From positions 4,782,501 through 4,846,500 of the forward strand of contig NC_009937.1 of the NCBI RefSeq assembly GCF_000010525.1: a stretch of DNA of 64,000 bases. The letters are read 5' to 3'. Every line of letters starts with the position of its first letter. Within the stretch, counting starts at the first letter, position 1. This stretch comes from Azorhizobium caulinodans ORS 571 (GTDB lineage Bacteria; Pseudomonadota; Alphaproteobacteria; Rhizobiales; Xanthobacteraceae). This document shows positions 11,532 through 21,432 of this stretch, piece after piece. The notes under the pieces were generated by a model that was given only the letters and a program-made list of their open reading frames with translations, searched no databases and had not been told where the DNA came from. Both the position numbers and the translations under genes were made by a program.

Positions 11532-12353
11532 TCAGGGACGCATCATGAGCAGCGGGCGGCCCCGCTCAGGCACCTTGGCCCAGCCGCCATCCTCCTGCCG
11601 GGCAAAGCGCACGAGGCCGTTGCCGGTGGCGGCGGTGACCACGACATTGCCGCCCTCCAGATGCCAGGCCTTCGGCACAAAGCCGCCGAGCCCATCGCAA
11701 CCGGGGGCCGCCGTCACGCTGAAGCCACCCGGCACCGGCGTCTCCAGAAAGGTCCAGCGGCAGATGGGCGTACCGGCGACGCGGGCGAGATTCCAGTCGC
11801 CGATGATCTCTTCCGGGCGCACGAGATCCTCCGCGAGGACGGAGGGCGGCGCGAGGAAATAGACGCCATCGCCCTCCCGTAGCGCCTCATAGGCCCCACC
11901 CGCGCCTTCGGTGAACTCCGCGATGGTGCGGCCCTGCGCCGAGAGGAAGAGGATCGAGCCTGAGGGGTCCGGCGTCCAGGCGACCGTCTGGGTGGTGAAG
12001 GGGATGGCCGCGCAGGCGGCATCGAAGCCGATGGCAAAGCCGCCCGGGGCGGCGGTGGTCTTCAGTTCCAGCGGACAGGTCCGCTCGCCGTCGGCGCTGG
12101 CGAGGGCCAGTGCGCCGGCCTTCTTTTCTGCTTCGGCCCGCAGGCCGGTGGCCGGTGGTTTGGGGGACGCGGCATCCGGCGTTCTTGGCGCGGGAGCCTT
12201 GGTGCCGGGCGCGGGCGCCGTAGCTGGCGGCACGGGCTTTGCGGATTGGGAGAAGGCCGGGAGGGCACCGACGAGCACGGCCGACACCATCAGGACGGCG
12301 GCCCCCGCCCACACGGGGCGGGATGCGGGACGGCGGCGGCCGGCAATCCGCAT
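11532..12353 (-). CDS. AprI/Inh-type protease inhibitor family protein, two domains
   Basis: A 273-residue exported protein. An N-terminal basic stretch and hydrophobic helix (WAGAAVLMVSAVLVGALPAFS) form a signal peptide or anchor, then comes a Pro/Ala/Lys-rich linker of about 45 residues. The final domain, from IIGDWNLARVAGTPICRWTF to RGRPLLMMRP, fits the AprI/Inh pattern (GxW, CxxxF/L, a second Cys, AWxLEG, VRF). The region before it (CPLELKTTAAPGGFAIGFDAACAAIPF...) looks like a second, degenerate copy. Known members inhibit secreted serralysin-type metalloproteases in the periplasm; no such protease is encoded nearby. The ATG follows GGAGG with a 6-base gap. Confidence 0.75.
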   Translation of the reverse strand: MRIAGRRRPASRPVWAGAAVLMVSAVLVGALPAFSQSAKPVPPATAPAPGTKAPAPRTPDAASPKPPATGLRAEAEKKAGALALASADGERTCPLELKTTAAPGGFAIGFDAACAAIPFTTQTVAWTPDPSGSILFLSAQGRTIAEFTEGAGGAYEALREGDGVYFLAPPSVLAEDLVRPEEIIGDWNLARVAGTPICRWTFLETPVPGGFSVTAAPGCDGLGGFVPKAWHLEGGNVVVTAATGNGLVRFARQEDGGWAKVPERGRPLLMMRP

Positions 12354-12478
12354 CTTGAACCTCCACTGGCTCTGCGCCGCCCCAGGCTCCGGAGGACGGT
12401 CTCCGGAGCTGGAGGAGCGGGGCTGCCCGCGCAACGCCCTAGGGGAGGCCCTGCCGTGGGCGAATGTCAACCGCGGCG

Positions 12479-13456
12479 TCAGGCCTTCGGCCAGGGCGTC
12501 TCGGCGACCGGCGTCACCGGGCCCTTGCCGGCGAACCAGGAAACGAGATTGTCCACCACCAGCTGGCCCATGGCGTTGCGGGTGTGATGGGTGGCGGAGC
12601 CGACGTGGGGCAGCAGCACCACATTGTCGAGGGCGAAGAAGGCCTCCGGCACCCGCGGCTCGTCCACGAACACGTCGAGGCCGGCGGCGGCGATGGTCTT
12701 GTCCTGGAGCGCCTTGAGGAGCGCCGTCTCGTCCACCACCGTGCCGCGCGCCACGTTCACCAGCACGCCCCGCGGGCCAAGCGCTGCCAGCACTTCGGCA
12801 TTCACGAGGTTGCGGGTGGCGGCGCCGCCCGGAAGGATGAGGATGAGCGTATCCACGTCGCGCGCCATGGCGACGAGATTGTCATAGTGCTTGTAGGGCA
12901 CGTCCGCCTGCGGGCGGCGCGTGTGATAGACGATCGGGAGCCCGAAGGCCTCCACGCGCTTGGCGATGGCCTTGCCGATGCGGCCCATGCCGACGATGCC
13001 CACCTTGCGGTCGCGCAGGGTGGCGCTCAGCGGAAAGGCGCCCTTCAGCCAGCCGCCGGCGCGCACATAGCGATCCGCCTGCGGCAGTTCGCGCACGGTG
13101 GCGAGCAGCAGGCCGAGGGCGAGGTCCGCCACTTCCTCATTCAGCACGTCCGGCGTGTTGGTGACGATGATGCCGCGCTCAGCGGCCGCTGCCGCATCCA
13201 CCGTGTCGTAGCCGACACCGAAATTGGAGATGATCTCGAGCTTGGGCAGGCGGTCCATGAAGGCGCCGTCCACCTTCAGCTTGCCCTTGGTGGCGAGGCC
13301 CCGGATCTCGCCGGCCTCGCTGGCGATCACCGCATCGAGCCCCTCCGGCCCCAGCACTGTGAACTTTTCCGCGAGCTGGCGCTCGACCACCGTCTCCATG
13401 ATGGGGCCCGTGAGAAGAAGCTTGGGGCGGGCGGATGACGAAGCGGAAGAAGTCAT
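12479..13456 (-). CDS. D-isomer-specific 2-hydroxyacid dehydrogenase
   Basis: A 325-residue NAD(P)-dependent enzyme of the glyoxylate/hydroxypyruvate reductase group. The substrate domain has ISNFGVGYDTVD; the cofactor domain has GMGRIGKAIA (GxGxxG) followed by HTRRPQ, where the arginines suggest NADPH preference. Catalytic residues appear as R in NVARG, E in DVFVDEP and H in LLPHVGSATH. The ATG is preferred to a TTG three codons upstream. Substrate specificity cannot be set from sequence; glyoxylate or hydroxypyruvate is most likely. It is transcribed away from the ABC transporter operon, so the 290-base gap carries divergent promoters. Confidence 0.9.
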   Translation of the reverse strand: MTSSASSSARPKLLLTGPIMETVVERQLAEKFTVLGPEGLDAVIASEAGEIRGLATKGKLKVDGAFMDRLPKLEIISNFGVGYDTVDAAAAAERGIIVTNTPDVLNEEVADLALGLLLATVRELPQADRYVRAGGWLKGAFPLSATLRDRKVGIVGMGRIGKAIAKRVEAFGLPIVYHTRRPQADVPYKHYDNLVAMARDVDTLILILPGGAATRNLVNAEVLAALGPRGVLVNVARGTVVDETALLKALQDKTIAAAGLDVFVDEPRVPEAFFALDNVVLLPHVGSATHHTRNAMGQLVVDNLVSWFAGKGPVTPVAETPWPKA

Positions 13457-13752
13457 GGCGCTCAACTCGCTGGAAGATGAGGGAAAATCCGCGCGCGGCA
13501 GGCCGGCGCGACGGCGGGAAGTCTTGGATAGGCGTCATAAGGCTTTAGTTCAATCGTTTTAATCACCCCTTGATCCACGCGCGTTACCGCCCCATGATCG
13601 CCCCGCCTCCTCGCCAAAGGAGGCAGCCGCCGCACCGGCGGAAACAAGAGGATGCCGGCACCGAGCAAGGCGAAGCCTGCCGGGAAACGGCACCGACGAG
13701 TTGGGTGGATGACGCTGAGCGCCCGTCATGGGCGGACAAGGAGCACGACACG

Positions 13753-14814
<1,062 letters not shown>

Positions 14815-14822
14815 CCCGGTCC

Positions 14823-14848
14823 CGGACCGGCGCGTGACGCGCCGTCCG
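14823..14848 (+). other. Intercistronic hairpin after the ATPase gene
   Basis: CGGAC-C-GGCGCG / CGCGCC-GTCCG forms an 11 bp stem with one bulged C and a TGA loop, no T-run. It lies between the ATPase and the binding-protein genes and could tune relative mRNA stability. Confidence 0.4.
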
Positions 14849-15023
14849 AGCCCCTTTCGGCATCGCCGGGGCGGCACCAGAACCCGCGCAGACGGGCACC
14901 CGCCGCATCGGCCCTGAGGACAAGTCCATCCCAAAAGACCGTGCGGCTCAGCCGACACGGCGGGGGAAACGCCAAGGCCTGGAGCATATTGCCGCTCCGG
15001 GACGCCAACGGAGGAACGCCAAG

Positions 15024-16337
15024 ATGACGATTTCCAGACGCGACGTGCTGATGGGCGGTGCCGGTCTTGCCGGGGCTGCGGCCATGACCGGCCTTTCGGG
15101 CACGCCGAGCTTTGCGCAAGCGCTGCCAAAATTCGAGCCGGAGAAGGGCGCGAGCCTGCGCGTGCTGCGCTGGTCGCCCTTCGTGAAGGCCGAAGAGGAC
15201 GCCTGGATCGCGAACACCAAGAAGTTCACCGAGGCCACCGGCATCGAGGTGCGCATCGACAAGGAGAGCTGGGAGGACATCCGTCCGAAGGCTGCGGTGG
15301 CCGCCAACGTCGGCTCCGGCCCGGACATCGTGTGGGTGTGGTTCGACGACGCCCAGCAGTATCCGGACAAGCTGCTCGACGTCACGGAACTCGCCAAGGG
15401 GCTCGGTGCCACCTATGGCGGCTGGTACCCTGCCCCGGAAGCCTACGCGCTCAATCGCGGCAAGTATGTCGCCCTGCCGCTGGCCACCATCGGCAATGCG
15501 GTGATCTATCGCGACAGCTGGGTGAAGGAAGCCGGCTTCTCCGAGTTCCCGAAGGACACCAAGGCCTTCCTCGAACTCGCCAAGGCCCTGAAGGCCAAGA
15601 ACCACCCCATGGGCTTCACCCTGGGCCACGGCGTGGGCGACGGCAACAACTTCTGCCACTGGGTGCTGTGGAGCCACGGCGGCGAGATGGTGGACGACAA
15701 GGGCAAGGTGAAGATCAACAGCCCGGAGACGATCGCCGCGCTGAAATTTGTCCGCGAGCTCTATCCGAACTTCATTCCCGGCACCGAGAGCTGGCTCGAC
15801 GTCAACAACAACCGCGCCTTCCTCGCCGGCGAGATTTCCGTGACCGCCAACGGCGTGTCGCTCTATTACGCCGCCAAGAACGATCCCAAACTCGCCGACA
15901 TGGCCGCGGACATGCGCTCCGTGAACCTGCCCATCGGCCCGATCGGCAAGTCGGTGGAGCTGCACCAGACCACCTCCGCCTGCATCTTCAAGTACACGAA
16001 GTATCCGCAGGCGGCGCAGGCCTACCTCTCCTTCATGTTCGACGCACCGCAGATGAACGCCTGGATCGAAGGGTCCAGCGCCTATTGCTGCCAGACGCTC
16101 AAGGCCTTCGCCAAGAACCCGGTGTGGACCTCCAACCCCATCAACGCGCCTTACGGCAAGGCGTCCGAGACGCTGCGCCCGAACGGCTATGCCGGCCCGC
16201 TGGGCCCGCAGTCGGCGGCCGCCATGGCGGACTGGATCGTGGTGGACATGGTGGCGGAAGCCGCCACCGGCCAGCGCACGCCGGAAGAAGCCGCCCGCCG
16301 CGCCGAGCAGCGCGCCTCCCGCATCTATCGCGGCTGA
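15024..16337 (+). CDS. Sugar ABC transporter substrate-binding protein
   Basis: A 437-residue family 1 extracellular solute-binding protein. The N-terminus SRRDVLMGGAGLAGAAAM has the twin-arginine pattern, so export by Tat is likely, with cleavage after S-F-A-Q. The mature chain shows the usual two-lobed pattern: LRVLRWSPFVKAEEDAW, SGPDIVWVWFDDAQQYP, and a hinge region around GFTLGHGVGDGNNF. GGAGG precedes the ATG. It scavenges a carbohydrate in the periplasm for the two permeases downstream. Substrate unknown. Confidence 0.92.
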   Translation: MTISRRDVLMGGAGLAGAAAMTGLSGTPSFAQALPKFEPEKGASLRVLRWSPFVKAEEDAWIANTKKFTEATGIEVRIDKESWEDIRPKAAVAANVGSGPDIVWVWFDDAQQYPDKLLDVTELAKGLGATYGGWYPAPEAYALNRGKYVALPLATIGNAVIYRDSWVKEAGFSEFPKDTKAFLELAKALKAKNHPMGFTLGHGVGDGNNFCHWVLWSHGGEMVDDKGKVKINSPETIAALKFVRELYPNFIPGTESWLDVNNNRAFLAGEISVTANGVSLYYAAKNDPKLADMAADMRSVNLPIGPIGKSVELHQTTSACIFKYTKYPQAAQAYLSFMFDAPQMNAWIEGSSAYCCQTLKAFAKNPVWTSNPINAPYGKASETLRPNGYAGPLGPQSAAAMADWIVVDMVAEAATGQRTPEEAARRAEQRASRIYRG

Positions 16338-16352
16338 CCCCGACAACGGGAC

Positions 16353-16372
16353 GCCCGGCCGGACGGCCGGGC
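16353..16372 (+). other. Intercistronic hairpin after the binding-protein gene
   Basis: GCCCGGCC / GGCCGGGC, an 8 bp stem with a GGAC loop and no T-run, about 15 bases after the stop. Such stems commonly protect the binding-protein message and lower expression of the permeases. The 280-base gap up to the first permease holds nothing else clear. Confidence 0.5.
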
Positions 16373-16617
16373 GCTTCCAGAGGTTTCCCGGCGCCCGCAC
16401 AAGAGGCGCCGGCCCCGCCCCGATCCCCCGTGGCCGGCCGATGTTCCCCCGTCGGGCGGCCGCGGCAGTGACGGGAAAGGCGCATGGCGGCAGGCCCCCT
16501 CGGGCCGCTGCCCTCTTTCGGGTTTTCCGGCTCGGGCCGGAACGGTTCAGAAGCCCTCCCTCCCCTGCGCGGAGGGACGAGACGCCGCCTCAAGCGGCCT
16601 TGCGGAGATTTCGGTTC

Positions 16618-17565
16618 ATGGCGGACATCGCGGCCCACCGGGCTTCCCCTTCTCCCTTCCAGTCCTGGCTCAGCCGGGTCGGCCAAGGCCGCCACCTTCT
16701 GGGCCTGATGTTCCTGCTGCCGGCCGCAGTCTTCCTGCTCTTCTTCCTCACCTATCCGCTCGGTCTCGGCGTCTGGCTCGGTTTCACCGACACGCGCATT
16801 GGCCGCGATGGCGTGTTCATCGGCCTTGAGAATTACGAGATGCTGTTCGGCGACAGCCTGTTCTGGCTCGCCGTGTTCAACACCGTGCTCTACACGGTGG
16901 GCGCCTCGATCCTGAAGTTCGCGCTCGGCCTGTGGCTGGCGCTGCTGCTGAACCAGAACCTGCCGTTCAAGTCCTTCTTCCGCGCCGTCGTGCTGCTGCC
17001 GTGGGTGGTGCCCACCGTGCTGTCGGCCATCGCGTTCTGGTGGATCTTCGACGCGCAGTTCTCGGTGATCTCCTGGGCGCTCATCAAGATCGGCCTCATC
17101 GACCACAACATCAACTTCCTCGGCGACACCACCAATGCCCGCGCCTCGGTCATCGCCGCGAACGTGTGGCGCGGCATTCCCTTCGTCGCCATCTCCCTGC
17201 TCGCCGGCCTCCAGACCATCCCGCAGTCGCTGCACGAGGCGGCGACGCTCGACGGCGCCACCGGCTGGCAGCGCTTCCGCTACATCACCCTGCCCATGCT
17301 CTCGCCGATCATCGCGGTGGTGATGACCTTCTCGGTGCTGTTCACCTTCACCGACTTCCAGCTGATCTACGTGCTGACCCGCGGCGGCCCGCTCAACGCC
17401 ACCCACCTCATGGCCACCCTCTCCTTCCAGCGCGCCATCCCCGGCGGCCAGCTGGGCGAGGGCGCGGCAATCGCGGTGGCGATGATCCCCTTCCTGCTCT
17501 CAGCGATCCTCTTCTCCTACTTCGGCCTCCAGCGCCGGAAGTGGCAGCAGGGCGGAGGCGACTGA
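16618..17565 (+). CDS. Sugar ABC transporter permease 1
   Basis: A 315-residue inner-membrane permease of the MalF/UgpA type. Six or so membrane segments are visible, beginning LLGLMFLLPAAVFLLFFLTYPL. The cytoplasmic EAA loop that contacts the ATPase is EAATLDGATGWQRFRYITLP. The ATG is the first in the frame with a plausible Shine-Dalgarno (GCGGAG, 11 bases away, so rather weak); the frame is open further upstream only because of base composition. The stop overlaps the start of permease 2 by one base (TGATG). Confidence 0.92.
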   Translation: MADIAAHRASPSPFQSWLSRVGQGRHLLGLMFLLPAAVFLLFFLTYPLGLGVWLGFTDTRIGRDGVFIGLENYEMLFGDSLFWLAVFNTVLYTVGASILKFALGLWLALLLNQNLPFKSFFRAVVLLPWVVPTVLSAIAFWWIFDAQFSVISWALIKIGLIDHNINFLGDTTNARASVIAANVWRGIPFVAISLLAGLQTIPQSLHEAATLDGATGWQRFRYITLPMLSPIIAVVMTFSVLFTFTDFQLIYVLTRGGPLNATHLMATLSFQRAIPGGQLGEGAAIAVAMIPFLLSAILFSYFGLQRRKWQQGGGD

Positions 17566-18536
17566 TGTCTTCCTCCCCCGCCTCCGCCCAGCCCTCTCGC
17601 ATGGATGCCGCCATGACCGACCACAGCCTCGCCAAGCCTGGCACCAAGCCGGCGGCCACCAAACCGGACCTCACCGACAACTCCAGCGGCATGAGCTATC
17701 TGGACAGCGTGCCCCGCCGCTTCCTGACGGTGATCCTGCCGCTGCTGGTCTTCGTCTTCGTGCTGCTGTTCCCGTTCTACTGGATGGCCATCACGGCCAT
17801 CAAACCGAACTACCAGCTCACCGATTACGCCAATTACTCGCCGCTCTGGGTGGTGCAGCCGACGCTCGACCACATCAAGTATCTGCTGTTCGAGACCACC
17901 TATCCGCACTGGCTCTGGAACACGCTCTATGTGTCCTTCGCGGCGACCTTCATCTCGCTGGTGACGTCCGTCTTCGCGGCCTATGCCATCGAGCGCCTGC
18001 GCTTCCATGGCTCGCGCTGGGTCGGCCTCGGCATCTTCCTCGCCTATCTGGTGCCGCCGTCCATCCTGTTCATCCCGCTGGCGCTGATGGTGTTCAAGAT
18101 CGGCATCTACGACACCAAGCTGGCGCTGATCCTCACCTACCCCACCTTCCTCGTGCCCTTCTCCACCTGGCTGCTGATGGGCTACTTCCGCTCCATCCCC
18201 TACGAGCTGGAGGAATGCGCCCTGGTGGACGGCGCCTCGCGCTGGCAGATCCTCACCAAGATCCTGCTGCCGCTCTCCGTACCGGGCCTCATCTCGGCGG
18301 GCATCTTCTCCTTCACCCTGTCCTGGAACGAGTTCATCTACGCACTGACCTTCATCCAGTCCTCGGAGAACAAGACGGTGCCGGTGGGGGTGCTGACCGA
18401 ACTGGTGCGCTCGGACGTCTACGAATGGGGATCGCTCATGGCGGGCGCGCTCATCGGCTCGCTGCCGGTGGTCATCCTCTACTCCTTCTTCGTGGACTAT
18501 TACGTCTCGTCCATGACGGGCGCGGTGAAGGAATAG
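17565..18536 (+). CDS. Sugar ABC transporter permease 2
   Basis: A 323-residue MalG/UgpE-type permease. An unusually long hydrophilic N-terminus (about 55 residues, Ser/Pro/Ala/Lys-rich) precedes the first membrane segment (FLTVILPLLVFVFVLLFPFYWMAI). The EAA loop is ECALVDGASRWQILTKILLP and the C-terminus ends in FVDYYVSSMTGAVKE. The start shares an A with the previous stop and has GGCGGAGG upstream. It is the last gene of the importer operon. Confidence 0.92.
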   Translation: MSSSPASAQPSRMDAAMTDHSLAKPGTKPAATKPDLTDNSSGMSYLDSVPRRFLTVILPLLVFVFVLLFPFYWMAITAIKPNYQLTDYANYSPLWVVQPTLDHIKYLLFETTYPHWLWNTLYVSFAATFISLVTSVFAAYAIERLRFHGSRWVGLGIFLAYLVPPSILFIPLALMVFKIGIYDTKLALILTYPTFLVPFSTWLLMGYFRSIPYELEECALVDGASRWQILTKILLPLSVPGLISAGIFSFTLSWNEFIYALTFIQSSENKTVPVGVLTELVRSDVYEWGSLMAGALIGSLPVVILYSFFVDYYVSSMTGAVKE

Positions 18537-18694
18537 TCCCCCCGCAGCATCGGGACGGGCGGACAGCGCCCGCTCGTCCCCGCATTCCCAGCGCACAGGC
18601 AGTGAAAGCCACGCTGCACCTGTGCTAGACCCTGCGTCAGGGGCGGCGGACCGGGCGGTTCGCCGCCGTCTGGTTTCGGGTTTCGGGGGATCGG

Positions 18695-19244
18695 ATGCTG
18701 GAGCGCATTCTCGAGAATTTCCTGTTTCGCAGCCGCTGGCTGATGGCGCCCTTCTACGTGGGCCTCGCCATCTCCATGGTTGGTGCTGCTGATCCAGTTC
18801 CTGCGTGAACTGCTGCACTTCATCCAGAACGCGCTCGTCGCGACCGAAAGCGACGTCATCCTCGGCATCCTGACGCTGGTGGACCTGACGCTGACCGGCA
18901 ATCTGGTCTTGATCGTCATCTTCTCCGGCTATGAGAACTTCGTCTCGCGCATCGACGCGGACGGCCATCCCGACTGGCCGGAGTGGATGACCAAGGTGGA
19001 CTTCACCGGCCTCAAGCAGAAGCTGCTGGCCTCTATCGTCGCCATCTCGGCCATCTCGCTACTGAAGGCCTTCATGCACATCGACCCATCCGGCGATCAG
19101 ACGTCGCTGATGTGGAAGGTCATCATCCACGTGGTCTTCGTGGGCTCCAGCCTGCTGCTGGCCCTCTCCGACAAGCTGGGCGACGGCAAGGTCCACGGCG
19201 CCGGCATCGAGCCCGGCAAGGTGGACCGCGACGGCGGCCACTAG
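18695..19244 (+). pseudogene. YqhA/UPF0114 family membrane protein, frameshifted
   Basis: The start (GGGGGATCGG then ATG) reads MLERILENFLFRSRW, the typical YqhA beginning, but reaches a stop at 18806. The rest of the family sequence (LLIQFLRELLHFIQNALVATESDVIL..., ending GKVDRDGGH) continues in the +1 frame from 18780. Removing one T from GGTTGG at 18779-18782 would give S-M-V-V-L-L-I-Q and restore a protein of about 183 residues with three or four membrane segments. The remainder, including the hallmark SGYENFVSR, is undamaged, so this is either a recent single-base inactivation or a sequence error. Family function is unknown. Confidence 0.85.
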
Positions 19245-19255
19245 GGCGCGTTTCA

Positions 19256-19293
19256 CCCCTCCCATGAAACGTCCAGGCGATTCATGGGAGGGG
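19256..19293. other. Long stem-loop after yqhA-like gene
   Basis: CCCCTCCCATGAA pairs perfectly with TTCATGGGAGGGG (13 bp) around a 12-base loop, 12 bases after the stop. It has no T-run and precedes the real terminator. It could be an mRNA 3'-end stabiliser or the remnant of a small repeat. Confidence 0.5.
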
Positions 19294-19312
19294 AGCCGGC
19301 TCCAGACCAACG

Positions 19313-19350
19313 AAAAGGCCGCGCGCGAGACGCCTCGCGCGCGGCCTTTT
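19313..19350. terminator. Bidirectional intrinsic terminator
   Basis: A perfect 17 bp stem (AAAAGGCCGCGCGCGAG and its complement) with a 4-base loop. The A/T ends give TTTT after the stem in both directions, so it separates the yqhA-like gene (plus) from the STAS gene (minus). Confidence 0.9.
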
Positions 19351-19393
19351 GCTTGCACGGCGGAGGGGCGCCGTCGGGGCACCCCTTAGCGGT

Positions 19394-19696
19394 TCAGGAA
19401 ATCTCGAACAGCGCCGAGAAGCCGGAGATGTCGAACACCTCCTGGATCTGCGGCTGCAGCGTCTTGAGGCGCAGCTTGCGCTTGTGCGGGCTCATGGCCT
19501 TGCCAGCCACCAGCAGGGCGCGGAGGCCCGAGGACGACACATAGTCCACGCCCGCCATGTCCACGATGATGGCGCCGTTGGAGGCCTTCACCGCTTCCAG
19601 CAGTTTGCCCTCGAACGGTTTGGCATTCAGCGTGTCGAGGCGCCCGCTCACCTTGAGCACCGTGTCTTCGCCGCTCTGTTCGGTCTCGATCTGCAT
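19394..19696 (-). CDS. STAS domain anti-sigma factor antagonist
   Basis: A single-domain STAS protein of 100 residues (RsbV/SpoIIAA type). The phosphorylation loop is VDYVSSSGLRALL; by alignment with SpoIIAA the serine just before the glycine (Ser56) is the one modified by a cognate HATPase kinase and released by a PP2C phosphatase. It is the last gene of a minus-strand row after a Na/Pi cotransporter and an HATPase protein that would be its natural partner. A RsbU/SpoIIE-type phosphatase lies 10 kb away. When unphosphorylated it would bind the kinase and free a target; the target is not in this window. Confidence 0.92.
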   Translation of the reverse strand: MQIETEQSGEDTVLKVSGRLDTLNAKPFEGKLLEAVKASNGAIIVDMAGVDYVSSSGLRALLVAGKAMSPHKRKLRLKTLQPQIQEVFDISGFSALFEIS

Positions 19697-19754
19697 TCAA
19701 ACGTCCTCGCGCTGCCGCGTGCGATGGGCCGCGCCGCCGCGGCTCCCCTCTATC

Positions 19755-21404
19755 CTATACGACGTCTTCCACCGGGCCGGACAGGGCCTGCGTGTCGGAC
19801 CGCTCCTCAGGCCGATTAGCCTCATTTGTCCGGGGGCGCAACGCCAAGGACAGCCGGCGCACCAGCCAGAGCGCGCGCTCGAACAGGCTGGTGGCGCGCA
19901 TCAGGTTGCGCACCTCGTCCCCTCCGGTGGCGCAGCTGGCCGCGAGATCGCGGCGGATCTTGTCGAGCAGGGCGCTGCGGTCCGCCGTCAGCACGGCGAG
20001 ATCGTCGAAATCGAGCTCCAGCGTCTCGCCCGGAACCGCCTCGCTCAGCACCAGCAGCACGGCCCGGAGCGATTCCGACAGGTTGAAGATGAGGGGCGGC
20101 GGCGCGCGGAAGGCATCCACGACCACCGCCAGCTCATGCAGCGTATCCTGCAGGGCGCGCACCAGTTCCACCTGAGCCTGCGCCCTGAGGGCCAGATCGA
20201 GATCCTCGCGGGTCAGGCCCTGGTCGATGAGATCGGCCAGGAAGCGCTCGGTGGTATGGGCGATGGCATCGGCCCCGGTCCAGGCGGCGAGGCGCGCCTT
20301 GCGGTCGTCGAGGTCCGGCTGGTCGAGATCGGGCAGCAGGTCCGGCATGCGCACCACCAGCCGGCCCGTCTCCCGCGCCACGAGATCCAGCGCGGTCGGC
20401 GGATCGCGCACCGCCTTCTCATGGATGAAGCGCGGCCGGGAGAGGCGCTCCTCCGTCGTCTCCGGACTGAGGCGGGCCGAGAGGCGCTCGGTCAGGTTCG
20501 CGAAGAGCACCACCGGCAGGGCGCCTGCCAGTTGCAGCGTGAGGAAGACCAGCGAAAGCGCGATGGCGGGGTCCGCCCCGCCCGCCCGGACGAGCAGTTC
20601 GTCGATGTTCACGCCGGCCTGCGACGCGGCGATGGCAGCGAAGCCGACGAGGATGCAGCCGACGACCTTCGACTGGATCGCCGACAGGCACAGTTGCCGG
20701 GCGCTGCCCTTCAGGTCGCCGGCAGACAGGAGCGTGGCAAGGCCGGAGCCGAGATTGGCGCCCACCACCAGCCACATGCCGTCACCGAGGCCCAGCACAT
20801 GCGCCTGAACCACCGCCACGGCGAGGATGGTGGGGGTGGAGGCGGACTGCGTAATCATCGCCACGAGGCAGCCGAGGAGGAAGCCCCGGGTCGGCGTCAG
20901 GAGTGAGCCGACCATCTGGGCGGCGGCGGCAAGGTCGAGTCCCTTCGGCGCGGTCTTGATGAAGTCGAGCCCGAGGAAGAGCAGCGCCAGCCCGAGCAGC
21001 ACGCCCATCCACTCCCGCCAGCCGGAGCGCCGGTCGAGCCGCAGGTGGAAGGCGATGCCCACGAGGCCCACCAGATAGAGAACCGCCACCTTGAGGTTCA
21101 CGCTGGCAATGAACACCAGCACCGACGTGCCGACGCTGGCGCCCGCCACAACCGGGATGGCATCGCGCGAGGTGAAGACGCCGCCGCGCACCAGATTGGC
21201 GGCGATCATCGTCACCGCATTGCTGGACTGGGTGACGGCGCCGGTGAGGGTGCCGCACAGGAAGCCCGTCAGCCGGGAGCGGGTAGCGGATTGCAGGATG
21301 CGGCGCACGCCCCGTCCCATGGCCTGTTGGAGATGGCTGCCCATCTGCTTCAGGCCAACGAACAACAGGCCAAGGCCAGCGAGGAGCTGTGCGGCGATCA
21401 ACAC
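19755..21404 (-). CDS. Na/Pi cotransporter family protein
   Basis: A membrane protein of about 549 residues. Two Na_Pi_cotrans repeats carry the paired signatures T-Q-S-S-N-A (near residue 56) and T-Q-S-A-S-T (second repeat). After about residue 340 comes a cytoplasmic helical region of PhoU-like type. Members import phosphate with sodium, or act in phosphate-linked signalling. I chose GTG at 21404 (GGAAA upstream, 28 bases after the kinase gene); a longer frame starting near 21500 would overlap the kinase and add an unlikely hydrophilic leader. Its place between the kinase and the STAS gene is unusual and suggests the transporter is tied to the switch. Confidence 0.88.
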   Translation of the reverse strand: MLIAAQLLAGLGLLFVGLKQMGSHLQQAMGRGVRRILQSATRSRLTGFLCGTLTGAVTQSSNAVTMIAANLVRGGVFTSRDAIPVVAGASVGTSVLVFIASVNLKVAVLYLVGLVGIAFHLRLDRRSGWREWMGVLLGLALLFLGLDFIKTAPKGLDLAAAAQMVGSLLTPTRGFLLGCLVAMITQSASTPTILAVAVVQAHVLGLGDGMWLVVGANLGSGLATLLSAGDLKGSARQLCLSAIQSKVVGCILVGFAAIAASQAGVNIDELLVRAGGADPAIALSLVFLTLQLAGALPVVLFANLTERLSARLSPETTEERLSRPRFIHEKAVRDPPTALDLVARETGRLVVRMPDLLPDLDQPDLDDRKARLAAWTGADAIAHTTERFLADLIDQGLTREDLDLALRAQAQVELVRALQDTLHELAVVVDAFRAPPPLIFNLSESLRAVLLVLSEAVPGETLELDFDDLAVLTADRSALLDKIRRDLAASCATGGDEVRNLMRATSLFERALWLVRRLSLALRPRTNEANRPEERSDTQALSGPVEDVV

Positions 21405-21432
21405 GGGCAGGTTTCCGATCGGGGCCTTGCGG

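Noticed and set aside
11211-11882. 223-codon open frame on the plus strand in the porin-Inh gap
   Set aside because: It runs into the antisense of the Inh gene, lacks a ribosome-binding site and changes composition midway; not a supported gene.
16338-16617. Longer N-terminus for permease 1 (frame open from 16189)
   Set aside because: The extension overlaps the end of the binding-protein gene in another frame, is Pro/Arg-rich, and has no counterpart in CUT1 permeases.
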